Positions 1-7,320 of a stretch of DNA of 64,000 nucleotides are shown here, piece by piece (positions within the stretch are counted from its first letter, which is position 1; the number at the start of each line of letters is the position of its first letter). Made by a program: the position numbers and the translations under genes. The DNA lies in contig CAZAFH010000018.1 of assembly GCA_964484265.1 (NCBI GenBank), forward strand, positions 15,633 to 79,632. The letters run 5' to 3'. Below the pieces are notes generated by a model, which was given only the letters and a program-made list of their open reading frames with translations, was not told the DNA's origin and ran no database searches. Origin of the DNA: SIAQ01 sp964484265. GTDB taxonomy: Bacteria; Planctomycetota; Planctomycetia; Gemmatales; Gemmataceae.

Positions 1-492
1 TCCAATCCTTGCCGTACCCGTACGGTCAAGAAGTGGGTTCACTGCCCAGAGTACCGCTGCTGCCCGGTCACCGTCTGCAAGAAGGTTTGCGTGACGGAAG
101 CCGTGAAATGCAAAGTCGCGGTTTGCAAGCAGGAATGCCGTGAAGAGAAGGTCAAGGTCTGCACCTACCAGTGCGTCAAGGAAAACGTCGTGCAGAAGTA
201 CACGGCCTATGAAACCCGCAAGGTCGCCTGCAAGGCCACCCGTACGGTTCGCGTCTGCGTCCCCTACGAAGAAACCGTGACGGCTTGCCGTCTCGTTCCC
301 CGCACCGTCGCTCCCGCTTGCGGCCCGACCAACGCCTGTGGCCCGACCACGGCTTGTGGCTCGACCAGCAACTGCGGAGCTAGCAACGACTGCTGCGGTA
401 GCCGATTCGGCAACCTCTTCAGCCGAATTCGCTGCGGCGGCGGCCTGCGTCACAACGCTGGCTGCGGTGCTCGCACCACCTGCTGCAACTAA
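1..492 (+). CDS. Cys-rich repetitive protein, 3' part (5' end outside window)
   Basis: The frame is open from the first base of the window to a TAA at 490-492, so 163 codons of a longer gene are visible; the first in-frame GTG at 91 is probably not the start. The protein is a run of short repeats in which Val-Cys, Lys-Cys and Arg-Thr-Val units alternate, ending in a Gly/Cys-rich tail (CGPTNACGPTTACGS, then CGGG and CGAR). Many planctomycetes carry Cys-rich repetitive proteins of this kind, often thought to be cell-surface or cell-wall components. The signal peptide, if any, is outside the window. A strong hairpin terminator follows 22 bases later. Function is not known; a surface structural role is inference. 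Confidence 0.65.
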   Translation, partial: SNPCRTRTVKKWVHCPEYRCCPVTVCKKVCVTEAVKCKVAVCKQECREEKVKVCTYQCVKENVVQKYTAYETRKVACKATRTVRVCVPYEETVTACRLVPRTVAPACGPTNACGPTTACGSTSNCGASNDCCGSRFGNLFSRIRCGGGLRHNAGCGARTTCCN

Positions 493-513
493 ACAGTAGA
501 CTGTAGCGAAAAG

Positions 514-548
514 AAAAAACCTCGTCACTCCGGTGACGAGGTTTTTTT
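514..548. terminator. Bidirectional rho-independent terminator
   Basis: A perfect 9-bp stem (CCTCGTCAC at 520-528 with GTGACGAGG at 533-541) is flanked by A-tract on the left and T-tract on the right. It can therefore end both the plus-strand Cys-rich gene (stop at 492) and the minus-strand pilin gene (stop at 573). Confidence 0.9.
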
Positions 549-572
549 ACGTCCATTGCGATCTGGCAAGAA

Positions 573-761
573 TCAGGACGACGAGCTTCCGATCGCATTG
601 CCTACGGACGTGAACGTCGAATTGGCGTTCTGTCCTAGCGTCGTGATCGCCGCCAGGCATACCACGATGATCAAAGCCAGCATTACCGCATACTCCACAG
701 CCGTCGGGCCATCTTCGCGTGCCATGAATTCTACGAACTGACGTTTCAGGATCGACAACAT
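573..761 (-). CDS. Flp family type IVb pilin
   Basis: This 62-residue protein has the layout of Flp/Fap pilins: a short basic N-terminus (MLSILKRQFVEFMARED), then GPTAVEYAVMLALIIV with the conserved G-x-T-A-x-E-Y-A signature, then one hydrophobic helix and a short Ser-rich tail. Prepilin peptidase (TadV/CpaA type) would cleave after the Gly before PTAVEY, and the mature subunit would be polymerised by a Tad secretion apparatus. No other tad genes are in the window, so this is an isolated pilin copy, as is common in planctomycetes. The shared terminator at 514-548 ends it. Confidence 0.85.
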   Translation of the reverse strand: MLSILKRQFVEFMAREDGPTAVEYAVMLALIIVVCLAAITTLGQNANSTFTSVGNAIGSSSS

Positions 762-1297
762 TGCTATTACCCTTTCGGTCCAGAAAAAGGTCGTTCATCG
801 CGGTGCTTCTGGTTTCACCGCAATGGCCCCGCGACAACAAATCGCGGGACGCACGGCGGCAGCGCGCAACACAGCCGGGCGATCGTTCCAGTGAAAAGAA
901 CTCGGATCATGTGGACCACACCGTTCGGTAGCCTGGCGGTCCGCCTTTGGGGAAAAAGACGGATCCATGGCTTTGCGCCCCACCCTTGCGAATGGTTTGC
1001 CTTTGTCGTGGATACATGACCACTTGCGTTAGTGCAGTGCCGAATTACCGTCAAAGAATGATGAAAAATACCGAGGCGATATTGCCGTGAGAATCGGAGC
1101 AAGCACGACCGAAGACGGGATGGTTAGGCCATGCTAGCGACATTCTCATGCCAAGAAAAAGTAGGTCAGGATTTTTGGGATGTCAAATAATCGCGTAATT
1201 ATTTTTGAAAATATTTGCGGGTGCAGCGTTCTGGTAGCGCATCTATTGGGAATCCAAAAAGAATCAGGGGGCTTACGCCCCCCGCTCGCCTTTTTCG
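762..1297. other. Mostly non-coding stretch upstream of the pilin gene
   Basis: About 530 bases carry no reading frame that looks like a protein. The right part (1150-1215) is AT-rich. The promoter of the minus-strand pilin gene should lie just right of 761. The only structure seen is the hairpin at 1267-1282. Confidence 0.5.
1267..1282 (-). terminator. Hairpin terminator of the small gene at 1298-1573
   Basis: GGGGGC, a TTAC loop and GCCCCC form a 6-bp G/C stem. On the minus strand it is followed by a T-rich run (TTCTTTTT), 16 bases after the stop of the minus-strand gene. Confidence 0.6.
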
Positions 1298-1573
1298 CTA
1301 TGCCGCGATGGCGATCTTTTCCTTCATTGGAACGGGCAGATCGCTCTGGTGCACCCAGCGCCCGGAATCGGGAGCGCCCTGCCAGCGCTGCATTGATACG
1401 TTCACGACGTGCTGCCGTTCTTCGAGATCGAGCAGATCGAGGTAAGCCGTGCGATAGCCGTTTCGCACGGCCACGGAGGAACGGTTGAGGTAGAGCAGCA
1501 TTTCGGGTCGATCGTCGAAAACGACCACGGCACGCCAGCATTGGGGTTTGAGTTCGGTTTGGTAGCTCGTCAC
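1298..1573 (-). CDS. Small conserved-looking hypothetical protein, 91 aa
   Basis: A 91-residue soluble protein starting MTSYQTELKPQCWRAVVVF and ending VPMKEKIAIAA, with no membrane segment or signal peptide. The sequence reads like a real protein (alternating hydrophobic strands, WRAVVVFDDRPEMLLYL), and a purine-rich ribosome-binding site (GGAGGG) lies just upstream of the ATG. A terminator hairpin follows the stop. It is a single gene between the pilin and the tRNA. I do not recognise the family and propose no function. Confidence 0.6.
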   Translation of the reverse strand: MTSYQTELKPQCWRAVVVFDDRPEMLLYLNRSSVAVRNGYRTAYLDLLDLEERQHVVNVSMQRWQGAPDSGRWVHQSDLPVPMKEKIAIAA

Positions 1574-1707
1574 AGGTGACCCTCCTTGGTCGGTTGGAAA
1601 ATGTAAGAGAGAATAGAGAACCAGTTTTGGCGATTTGGGTCAAGAGCAATTTGCGAAAATTCCGCCTTGACAGCCCGAAGCGTGCCCGATACCAATAAAC
1701 AGACGCC

Positions 1708-1780
1708 GCCCCCATCGTCTAGTGGCCTAGGACATAGCCCTCTCACGGCTAAGACAGGGGTTCGAGTCCCCTTGGGGGTA
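1708..1780 (+). tRNA. tRNA-Glu (anticodon CTC)
   Basis: A full cloverleaf can be drawn: acceptor GCCCCCA with TGGGGGT (first pair G-U), anticodon stem TAGCC/GGCTA around the loop CTCTCAC with anticodon CTC (reads GAG, Glu), T stem AGGGG/CCCCT around TTCGAGT, discriminator A at 1780. The 3' CCA is not encoded. The 3' half is the integration site of the element to its right: the integrase gene ends inside it, and a second copy of the sequence 1763-1786 is found at 21706-21728. Confidence 0.95.
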
Positions 1781-2988
1781 GTAGGTAAAATTGCCTATAT
1801 GGGACAGGGATGTCCCAGGGCAGTCACCCGTCAGCACTTGCGACAATTCCAGCAATTCCCGTTCATCCCTGTCAACCGCTGTCTGCACCGCTTTTTGCAC
1901 CACGATTGCACCGCTTTTTGCAGCGCGGTCAAAGTCGCCGTCGGTCACCTGGAGATAGTGAGCCTGCGCGATCGCTGCCGAGTTGCCGATCCACTCGCAA
2001 ACGACGTGAATCGGATGTTGGGCGGCCAATTCCGTTTGACGGCTCGCTCGCAGATTGTGAAACGGCTTGGTCCATGCGACAAGCCCCGCACGTTCGATTA
2101 TCTTCACCATGCGGGTTCTCAGGTTCGCATTCCGATGCGTCGCGATGACGTGAACGGCCCCCGGCGTCGCGGCATCGAAACACGCTTCGAGGTACGGGCG
2201 AAGTTCGGGAAAGATCGGCACGGTTCGCGTTCCCGTTTTCGGCGAACGCACGATGAACCGATCTTGATCCCAAAGCACGTCGGCCCACGTCAATACAAAC
2301 GTCTCGGAAGGGCAACGCAAGCCACCAAAACGGCTCAGGGCGACGATTAGACGCCATTCGGCATCCGGGCAAGCCGATAGAACCTTTTCGATGTCGGCAC
2401 GGCTCACAAACGCTTTCCGCGATTCGTTCGCCATGCTACCCGGTTTGATTCCCGTGAACGGGTTTTCGGTCAACATTTTGGCGCGAACGGCGGCCTGAAA
2501 GAATTGCTTGGCTCGCTTGATCGTTCGTGCCGTCGTCGCCGTCGCGTATCCTTCGGCTTTCATCCAGATCACGAACCCGTCAGCGTCGCCGGCGGTGATG
2601 TCTCGCAACGGTAGGTCAGCGCCGAAATGCTCTTTCATGCGACGGGCGACTATTTCAAGGTTCCAGGTCGTTCGCTTCGCCACGTCCGTGCGCCCCGCGA
2701 TGTAGTCGTCGAGGAACGCCCCCAGCGTCGCCGTTTTGCGAGCCGACACAAGCCCCACGGCGGCCAGCTTCGAACGATCACGTCCCCGGCTTTCGCCAGC
2801 CAAGCGGCGGTCTCGCCATCCACGGCCATGCCAGATAACGCGGCGGCGTTCAGATGCTCCACATGCGCCTTGATCGATTCCACCTTGCGAAGCGACAGAT
2901 TGCCAAGACGAATGCTTCGGCGCTTGCCGTCGGCGGCGGTGAATTGGATCGTGCGGTTGCCGTTCGGGTCGGTTGATAGGCTTGCCAT
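1727..2988 (-). pseudogene. Tyrosine site-specific integrase, frameshifted
   Basis: The catalytic part is intact: Arg in GLRCPSE, H-x-x-R in HNLRASR, and the nucleophile Tyr in AHYLQV, with a SAM-like core-binding domain before it (TLGAFLDDYI onward). The natural N-terminus (MASLSTDPNGNRTIQF, ATG at 2988) is in a different frame. One missing base near 2776 separates WLAKAGDVI from RSKLAAVGLV; restoring it gives an uninterrupted protein with the spacing I recall for planctomycete phage-type integrases. The C-terminus runs into the tRNA-Glu gene, typical of integrases that use a tRNA 3' end as attB. The ATG follows the XRE gene stop within a few bases, so the two form one operon. Either the enzyme is dead or the assembly has a base error. 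A shorter product from a TTG at 2803 would lack the arm-binding domain. Confidence 0.85.
1763..1786 (+). other. Candidate attachment site next to the integrase (att core, tRNA side)
   Basis: The last part of tRNA-Glu plus six following bases (CGAGTCCCCTTGGGGG, then TAGTAGGT) is repeated at 21706-21728 with one G fewer. The tRNA is intact here and the integrase reads toward it, the standard arrangement for a tRNA-integrated element. Confidence 0.6.
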
Positions 2989-2989
2989 G

Positions 2990-3217
2990 TTACTTGCTAC
3001 CCTTTTTCTTCGCTTTGATCGGTTGCAACGCCAGCCCGAAATAGGCGGCGAGTTTGTCGGCCACGTCGAGCCGAAGCGAGTTCGTACCACGGATGAAACG
3101 CCCGATGCTGGCGCGTTGGACGCCAGTTTCCTGCGCCAAGGTCAAGAGCGGTATCTTGCTGGCGATAATCGTTTCGCGTAGCAAGTCGGTTATCGGTGCG
3201 GGAGGAGTGTTTTGCAT
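2990..3217 (-). CDS. XRE/Cro-type helix-turn-helix regulator
   Basis: A 75-residue protein made almost only of one HTH domain: LLTLAQETGVQRASIGRFIRGTNSLRLDVADKLAAYFGL matches the XRE fold (turn at TGVQR, recognition helix ASIGRFIRG), followed by a Lys-rich tail. It is the first gene of a two-gene operon with the integrase, whose ATG lies next to its stop. A perfect 16-bp palindrome sits two bases upstream of its start codon, so it probably represses itself and the integrase, as small phage repressors do. The specific target is inferred from position only. Confidence 0.85.
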   Translation of the reverse strand: MQNTPPAPITDLLRETIIASKIPLLTLAQETGVQRASIGRFIRGTNSLRLDVADKLAAYFGLALQPIKAKKKGSK

Positions 3218-3219
3218 GA

Positions 3220-3235
3220 TGAGATAATTATCTCA
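3220..3235. promoter_or_regulatory. Palindromic operator at the XRE gene start
   Basis: TGAGATAATTATCTCA is a perfect 16-bp palindrome that begins two bases upstream of the XRE start codon (3217). Its position over the ribosome-binding region suggests autoregulation by the XRE protein. Confidence 0.6.
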
Positions 3236-3326
3236 CAAACACAAGCCGTCGTCAACACCCATCGCTATTTTTCTTTGCGTTCCCCCCCTGAAAAGGGGAA
3301 CGCGATTCTGGTCCCTTCTGGGACAT

Positions 3327-3397
3327 GGATCATAGCTATGATCCCAGTACAGGTCAAAGCTATGATCCCTGCAAAGGATCAAAGCTATGATCCCTGT
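3327..3397. repeat. Three iteron-like repeats (GCTATGATCC)
   Basis: The unit GATCAAAGCTATGATCCC occurs three times, with GCTATGATCC starting at 3335, 3359 and 3384 (spacing 24 and 25 bases). The first copy is a perfect palindrome (GGATCATAGCTATGATCC). The third overlaps the 3' end of the winged-helix gene at 3385. Spacing of about two helical turns is what iterons of replication origins or multi-site operators show. A primase and helicase encoded in the same module favour an origin, but this is inference. Confidence 0.6.
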
Positions 3398-3756
3398 ACC
3401 AGGAGCGGATGAACTTGATAAACCGACACCCGGCCCCCCAGCCCCCCGCGATAAGCCACGGTCAACAGTCCCAGCGTTTCAAGTTTTGCGACGGCTCGCT
3501 TCACGGTCGGAACGCTCATGCCGATTCGCCGGGCAATGTCCCCCTGTGCAGTACGCGCCAGTCCATCGGGCCTTGTGTCGCGATAGAGAACCAGCCAAAC
3601 GGATCGGCTCGGATGATCCAGGGATGCAAGCGAGTAGTCCACGAACGCATTCAGCACGGCGAAACGGCCCTTGGTCTTACCCTTCGGCTTGCTTGCTTTG
3701 CGGGCAGTCTCTTCAGCCGAGAGCATCGGCGGTGGTTCGTTGCCGACTTTGATCAA
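3385..3756 (-). CDS. Winged-helix DNA-binding protein of the replication module
   Basis: This 123-residue protein has a Lys-rich N-terminus and a clear winged helix: GLARTAQGDIARRIGMSVPTVKRAVAKLETLGLLTVAYRGGLGGRVSVYQV, with helix-turn-helix at IARRIGMSVPTVKRAV and a Gly-rich wing. Such domains occur in replication initiators and in regulators of phage-like elements. Its start overlaps the stop of the DnaB-like helicase by 4 bases, so it is the last gene of a tight operon (DUF669-like, primase, helicase, this gene). The iteron-like repeats begin at its 3' end, making it the best candidate to bind them. It is short for a full Rep protein; a regulatory role is equally possible. Confidence 0.7.
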   Translation of the reverse strand: MIKVGNEPPPMLSAEETARKASKPKGKTKGRFAVLNAFVDYSLASLDHPSRSVWLVLYRDTRPDGLARTAQGDIARRIGMSVPTVKRAVAKLETLGLLTVAYRGGLGGRVSVYQVHPLLVQGS

Positions 3757-4697
3757 GCGCCACCTTCGCTTTCCTCGGCGGCGACGGTCTGGCCCCAGAG
3801 GTCCTCCAGGGCACTTTGTAGCTTGCCAGGCGGCGGCTTCTGCGGTGTCGAGGTGCGCGGCGCCGCGGTTCGCGGCGTGAAGCGTTGGCGCGGGCGGTCG
3901 AACATCATGGCGATGTCCTTCGCTTCGGCGTGCCTGGCTTTCAAGTGCTTCAGGACAACGCCCGTATCGTCCTCGGGATCGTTGACCAAAATGAAGGCGT
4001 CGTCGGCCCCGAATTCCAGTTCGCTTGATTCGCGGAATGATGCCAGGTTCAGATTCTCGCCGTCATAGCTTGAACGTCCCTTGGCATCTTTGCTGCGCGA
4101 CACAGCGGCAACGACGATGACGGCTACGCCCGCGTCGGCAAACTGGCGAAGGTAATCCATCATTGCATCGACCGCACCGCGTTTGTCGTTATGGTTGCCG
4201 GGCGGCTTGATTCGTTGCACGTAATCCATCACGATCAGCCCCGCGTTGAAGGCATCGGCGCTTGCAGCCACGTTATCTAAGTTGAACGGTGGGCGAAGAA
4301 AGGTAAGGCGTTCGGCGAGCGGTTCGAGCGTTTGCATTGCTTGGTCGATGCGTTCACCGTGTTCAACGCCGAGCTTGCGAAAGCGGATCGTGTTCAGGTC
4401 GATGCCCGATAGCCGAGCGAGTTGCCGATCCATCAACACGCTTGGCGTCATCTCGACATTGCAAACCAGAGCGCGAAGCGTTGGCGTTATTCGCAGAGCA
4501 TCGACGACGCATTGCATCACGAACGCCGATTTGCCGGCCCCGGGCGCGCCCCCCAGTAGGAGAACGCGCCCCGGCCCGATCTCGATTCGTTCGAGTTCGC
4601 CGGTCCCCACGGGATAGAGAACTGGCGGCTTGCCTGAAAGAACGTCGGCACGCCACGAATGGAGCAGATCGGCAGCGGGAAGATAGTTTGCGGTCAT
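3753..4697 (-). CDS. DnaB/RepA-like replicative helicase ATPase
   Basis: A 314-residue RecA-fold ATPase. Walker A is GAPGAGKS (residues 51-58) after the hydrophobic strand RVLLLGG, Walker B is LIVMDYVQ (about residue 155), and the Q/R-finger region follows at VIVVAAVSR. It matches the C-terminal domain of DnaB-like helicases and lacks the N-terminal primase-interacting domain. A Pro-rich linker and short C-terminal segment end the protein. It overlaps its neighbours by 4 bases on both sides, so it is co-translated with the primase (upstream) and the winged-helix protein (downstream). It probably unwinds DNA in replication of the integrated element. Confidence 0.85.
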   Translation of the reverse strand: MTANYLPAADLLHSWRADVLSGKPPVLYPVGTGELERIEIGPGRVLLLGGAPGAGKSAFVMQCVVDALRITPTLRALVCNVEMTPSVLMDRQLARLSGIDLNTIRFRKLGVEHGERIDQAMQTLEPLAERLTFLRPPFNLDNVAASADAFNAGLIVMDYVQRIKPPGNHNDKRGAVDAMMDYLRQFADAGVAVIVVAAVSRSKDAKGRSSYDGENLNLASFRESSELEFGADDAFILVNDPEDDTGVVLKHLKARHAEAKDIAMMFDRPRQRFTPRTAAPRTSTPQKPPPGKLQSALEDLWGQTVAAEESEGGA

Positions 4698-5875
4698 AGC
4701 CGGCCCCCTTCCTTCGAATATGGGCCATCGCCAGCGCCGAGCCGGTCAAGCGGATGCTCCCATGCGTCACCCCGTTGATCCGGCGGCGGCTCGCCTTCGA
4801 GGAAATCAGCGTCAACGGTCGGCGGCGTCTCGGCTGTCTGCCAGAGGGCGGCGAGTTGCTTTTGCACGTCGTCAGCGTTGACCACGGGCAAAGGCGTCGC
4901 CGATTGCTCGACAACAAGCGGCGGTTGATCTTTCAGCCCGCATTCGATTTGCCGATGCACGTCCTTCGGAGCTAGCCCTGAATCAAGACCTGCCTCCGAA
5001 AGCAACGCATGAGCTAGTGACGGCGGACAACCAAACTCAGCAAGATTGCGGGCAGCGGAAAACAAGAGACGATGCCGGTCCCCTTCGCCGGCCCCTTCAC
5101 GGATGAAGGCGAAGGTTTGGCGGTTCAACTTTGGCACTCCATTGCTCTTTGCGGTCCGCGTCACCATCGCGGCGGTTGCCTTGCTAACCAGTTCGCCGGC
5201 TTCCTTCCAGTCAGCTTTTGCCCGTTCGCAGATCGGCGGCGGATGGGGCAGGTCAAACGGCATGGGCTTGCATGCAAGCAAGCGGATCCCGTCGAGCGAA
5301 AGCCCCGTCAATTCGTCGAGTGTCAACCGGCGCTTGTGCAGGCCGGTTTTAGGATGCCGAGAGTTCGGAGCGCGGAACGCTCGCACCCGATCATAAACGC
5401 CCGTGTCGATGACAACGCCATTGGCTTCGCCAAGCCCTTCGGCTAGTCGGCGGCAGACGCGATGAAACGACATTGACGGTTCGGGCATCCAGAGTGTCGT
5501 AGGTAGACCGACGTGAAAACCTTTGCTGCCACTGTAAAACGCCAGGAGCGCGTCATCGTCGAGCCGATAACGTTCAACCAGCCCGAGCGCCAACCGGCGA
5601 GCGTCGCGTAAGGCGGCGTCGAGGTCGGCCCGATCGATGTCGAACCAGAGCCACGGAGAGAAGCAAGCCCCGTCGAATCCACGGCAAGAGCCGGTCGATT
5701 GCAAGAGTTCACGAAAGTCGTCGCCGAACGTAAAGGCGCTCAAGTAGGCTTCGTGTTCAACGGTGGCACGGGCATCGCAGGAAACGTAGCCGAGAAACGC
5801 GCCGGCATGATCGACCAGCCGGCGCTCTTCGTGACAACTCCCCACGATTCGAAATCCGAAGGGAGCTGCGGTCAT
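4694..5875 (-). CDS. Archaeo-eukaryotic-type primase (element-encoded)
   Basis: A 393-residue protein with the hallmarks of primase small-subunit-like (AEP) domains: WLWFDIDRADLD with the metal-binding D-x-D pair (Asp79 and Asp81) and SGSKGFHVGLP (residues 115-125) with the Ser/Lys/His nucleotide-binding motif, followed by a third acidic region near VIDTGVYD. The C-terminal third (from about residue 240) is helical and probably a helicase- or DNA-binding extension. It overlaps the DUF669-like gene and the helicase gene by 4 bases each. In phages and integrative elements such primases act with the adjacent helicase. Prim-pol activity is possible but cannot be read from sequence. Confidence 0.85.
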   Translation of the reverse strand: MTAAPFGFRIVGSCHEERRLVDHAGAFLGYVSCDARATVEHEAYLSAFTFGDDFRELLQSTGSCRGFDGACFSPWLWFDIDRADLDAALRDARRLALGLVERYRLDDDALLAFYSGSKGFHVGLPTTLWMPEPSMSFHRVCRRLAEGLGEANGVVIDTGVYDRVRAFRAPNSRHPKTGLHKRRLTLDELTGLSLDGIRLLACKPMPFDLPHPPPICERAKADWKEAGELVSKATAAMVTRTAKSNGVPKLNRQTFAFIREGAGEGDRHRLLFSAARNLAEFGCPPSLAHALLSEAGLDSGLAPKDVHRQIECGLKDQPPLVVEQSATPLPVVNADDVQKQLAALWQTAETPPTVDADFLEGEPPPDQRGDAWEHPLDRLGAGDGPYSKEGGRL

Positions 5876-6295
5876 GCGGTTCCCCCTTCCTTTGGCGCAA
5901 AGGGATCGGCTTCCACGGCGTCAACGCCGATAGTCTCGAACCGTTTGACGACGTTGAATTCGTCGCCGTTGTCGCTCTTGTGGATGCCGACGACAAGCCG
6001 ACAGCGAATGCGCTTATCCACGGGCAAAGGCATCTCGATTTGCGACTTGTCACGGATGCCGAGCTTCGCGAAATCACGGAGCGCTTGCGGCTTCGCGGCG
6101 TCGGTCAGCCAAATGTCGTGCCAGAGCTTGCGGCCTTTGAACGGGCCTTCGGAGAGAGTTGAGAACACCAGCTTCAAACCAGGCGTTCCGGTTCCTGCGG
6201 TGAAGGTGAACTTCTCGACTAGATGAGCTTCGTAGGTTCCCTGCGGGATCGGTCCGAATTCCGGCGCGGGCGGAGTATCGCCCCAGTTGGTTGCG
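5872..6295 (-). pseudogene. DUF669-like (ssDNA-binding type) protein, N-terminus lost
   Basis: From WGDTPPAPEFGPIPQGTY to the stop this reads as a DUF669-like phage replication accessory protein (TAGTGTPGLKLVFSTLSEGPFKGRKLWHDIWLT, then a basic core and acidic tail EADPFAP). It is the first gene of the replication operon and overlaps the primase by 4 bases. The start is missing: upstream of ATNWGDT (about 6293) the sequence belongs to a broken exbB gene. About one residue before ATNWGD may be lost (original perhaps M-ATNWGD), so the break lies almost exactly at the start codon. Translation could begin at a non-ATG codon upstream, but the native start is gone. Confidence 0.65.
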
Positions 6296-6543
6296 GTTCT
6301 GCAGATAGACCCGCGCCAACAATGAGAAGGAACCGCGACGTTCACACCACTGTTCGGCACGCGCCCAGGCGCCATCGAGAATCAATGGCCGCAATCCGCG
6401 GATCAAGCTCTTCAAGGTTTGGAAGGACCTGAGAAAAACGGCGCCTCGCTCCAGCGTCAGCGTCACTGCGAGAACGAGGCGGCGAGCAACGGCCACATCG
6501 TCGGTTCGCCACGTTCCATGAGTTCCCATGGCGAGATTTCCAT
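6290..6543 (-). pseudogene. exbB remnant (MotA/TolQ/ExbB family), frameshifted and truncated
   Basis: Starting at an ATG at 6543 the protein begins MEISPWELMERGEPTMWPLL, the usual N-terminus and first membrane helix of ExbB; compare GGFVMWPLLVCSIVG in the intact copy at 7321-8097. The frame breaks at about 6466 and continues in another frame as VTLTLERGAVFLRSFQ up to LLARVYLQNR, where homology stops at about 6293. So both a frameshift and a 3' truncation are present. It lies 11 bases after the ArsR gene. The truncation point coincides with the broken start of the DUF669-like gene, marking a recombination junction between the phage-like module and the ArsR cluster. Confidence 0.7.
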
Positions 6544-6554
6544 CACCGCTCCAA

Positions 6555-6872
6555 TTAGCCTTTGCGAATCTCCAGCCGGCAGCAGCCGAGGTCGAGGTGC
6601 TCGATCGTATCCGAATCTTTCGCAGGCTGGTAGACCGAGGGGTTCAGCCGATACACGACAAATCGACCGTGCTTCTCGTCCTGAACGACATCGGCCTGTC
6701 TGAGAACTCCCAGGTGGTGGGAAACTTTCACGACGACCGAATGCAACTGATCCGCGATTTCGGAAACGTTCTTCGGTCCCGAGCGAAGGCAGTCGATAAT
6801 TCGCAATCGCTCCGAATCGGCTAGAACGCGCAGTTTGTTCGCACAAACTTGAGGTTGAATAGGACTATTCAT
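6555..6872 (-). CDS. ArsR/SmtB family transcriptional repressor
   Basis: A 105-residue winged-helix protein: LRVLADSERLRIIDCLRSGPKNVSEIADQLHSVVVKVSHHLGVLRQADVVQDEKHGRFVVYRLNPSVY follows the ArsR/SmtB layout, with recognition helix VVKVSHHLGVLRQADVV and a beta wing. Cysteines at positions 10, 28 and a C-terminal Cys-Cys pair (LGCCRLEI) could bind a thiophilic metalloid. The classical ArsR ELCVCDL motif is absent, so sensing would use a different site. It heads the cluster that holds ExbBD, TonB, a TonB-dependent receptor, ArsI-like fusions and MFS transporters, and probably regulates it. The inducer (arsenical, metal, other) is inference. Confidence 0.85.
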   Translation of the reverse strand: MNSPIQPQVCANKLRVLADSERLRIIDCLRSGPKNVSEIADQLHSVVVKVSHHLGVLRQADVVQDEKHGRFVVYRLNPSVYQPAKDSDTIEHLDLGCCRLEIRKG

Positions 6873-6906
6873 TCCGTCCTCTCTCTATTGATAAGGCGTC
6901 TTGAGT

Positions 6907-7317
6907 TCACTTGCCCACTCCCGCTACTCCCTCGTGAAGCACGTTCACATTTACGGCTCCCGCCTGACGTGCAGCGTCCAGCACTTGAACGAACAAATGA
7001 TATGGGATGCCCCTGTCGCCGCGAAAGGATACGACGCTGTCCTTCTTGCCGGCAATGACATCGCGAAGGCGTTCTTCGAGTTTGTCCGAAGCGACGTTCG
7101 ATTGGTTTACGAAGAACTGGCCTTTTGCATCAACAGAAACCAGAATGTCGGCAGCGAGCTTGCCATCATTGGATGACGCTCGAGGAAGCGCGAGTTGGAT
7201 CATGGGCGGCTGAAAACTTGAGCTTAACATGAAGAAAATCAACAACTGAAACACGCAATCGATCATCGGCGTTAGATCAATCGCCAGCTTCGTTCGACGG
7301 CGTCTCGGAATCCGCAT
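6907..7317 (-). CDS. exbD: ExbD/TolR biopolymer transport protein
   Basis: 136 residues: a basic N-terminus (MRIPRRRRTKLAIDL), one membrane helix TPMIDCVFQLLIFFMLSSSF with the conserved proton-path Asp in PMID, and a periplasmic domain of about 95 residues ending QAGAVNVNVLHEG. It works with ExbB and TonB to energise outer-membrane receptors. It follows exbB after 3 bases and precedes arsR by about 34 bases, so exbB-exbD-arsR is probably one transcript. The partner receptor is likely the one at 8261-10603. Confidence 0.92.
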   Translation of the reverse strand: MRIPRRRRTKLAIDLTPMIDCVFQLLIFFMLSSSFQPPMIQLALPRASSNDGKLAADILVSVDAKGQFFVNQSNVASDKLEERLRDVIAGKKDSVVSFRGDRGIPYHLFVQVLDAARQAGAVNVNVLHEGVAGVGK

Positions 7318-7320
7318 GGC

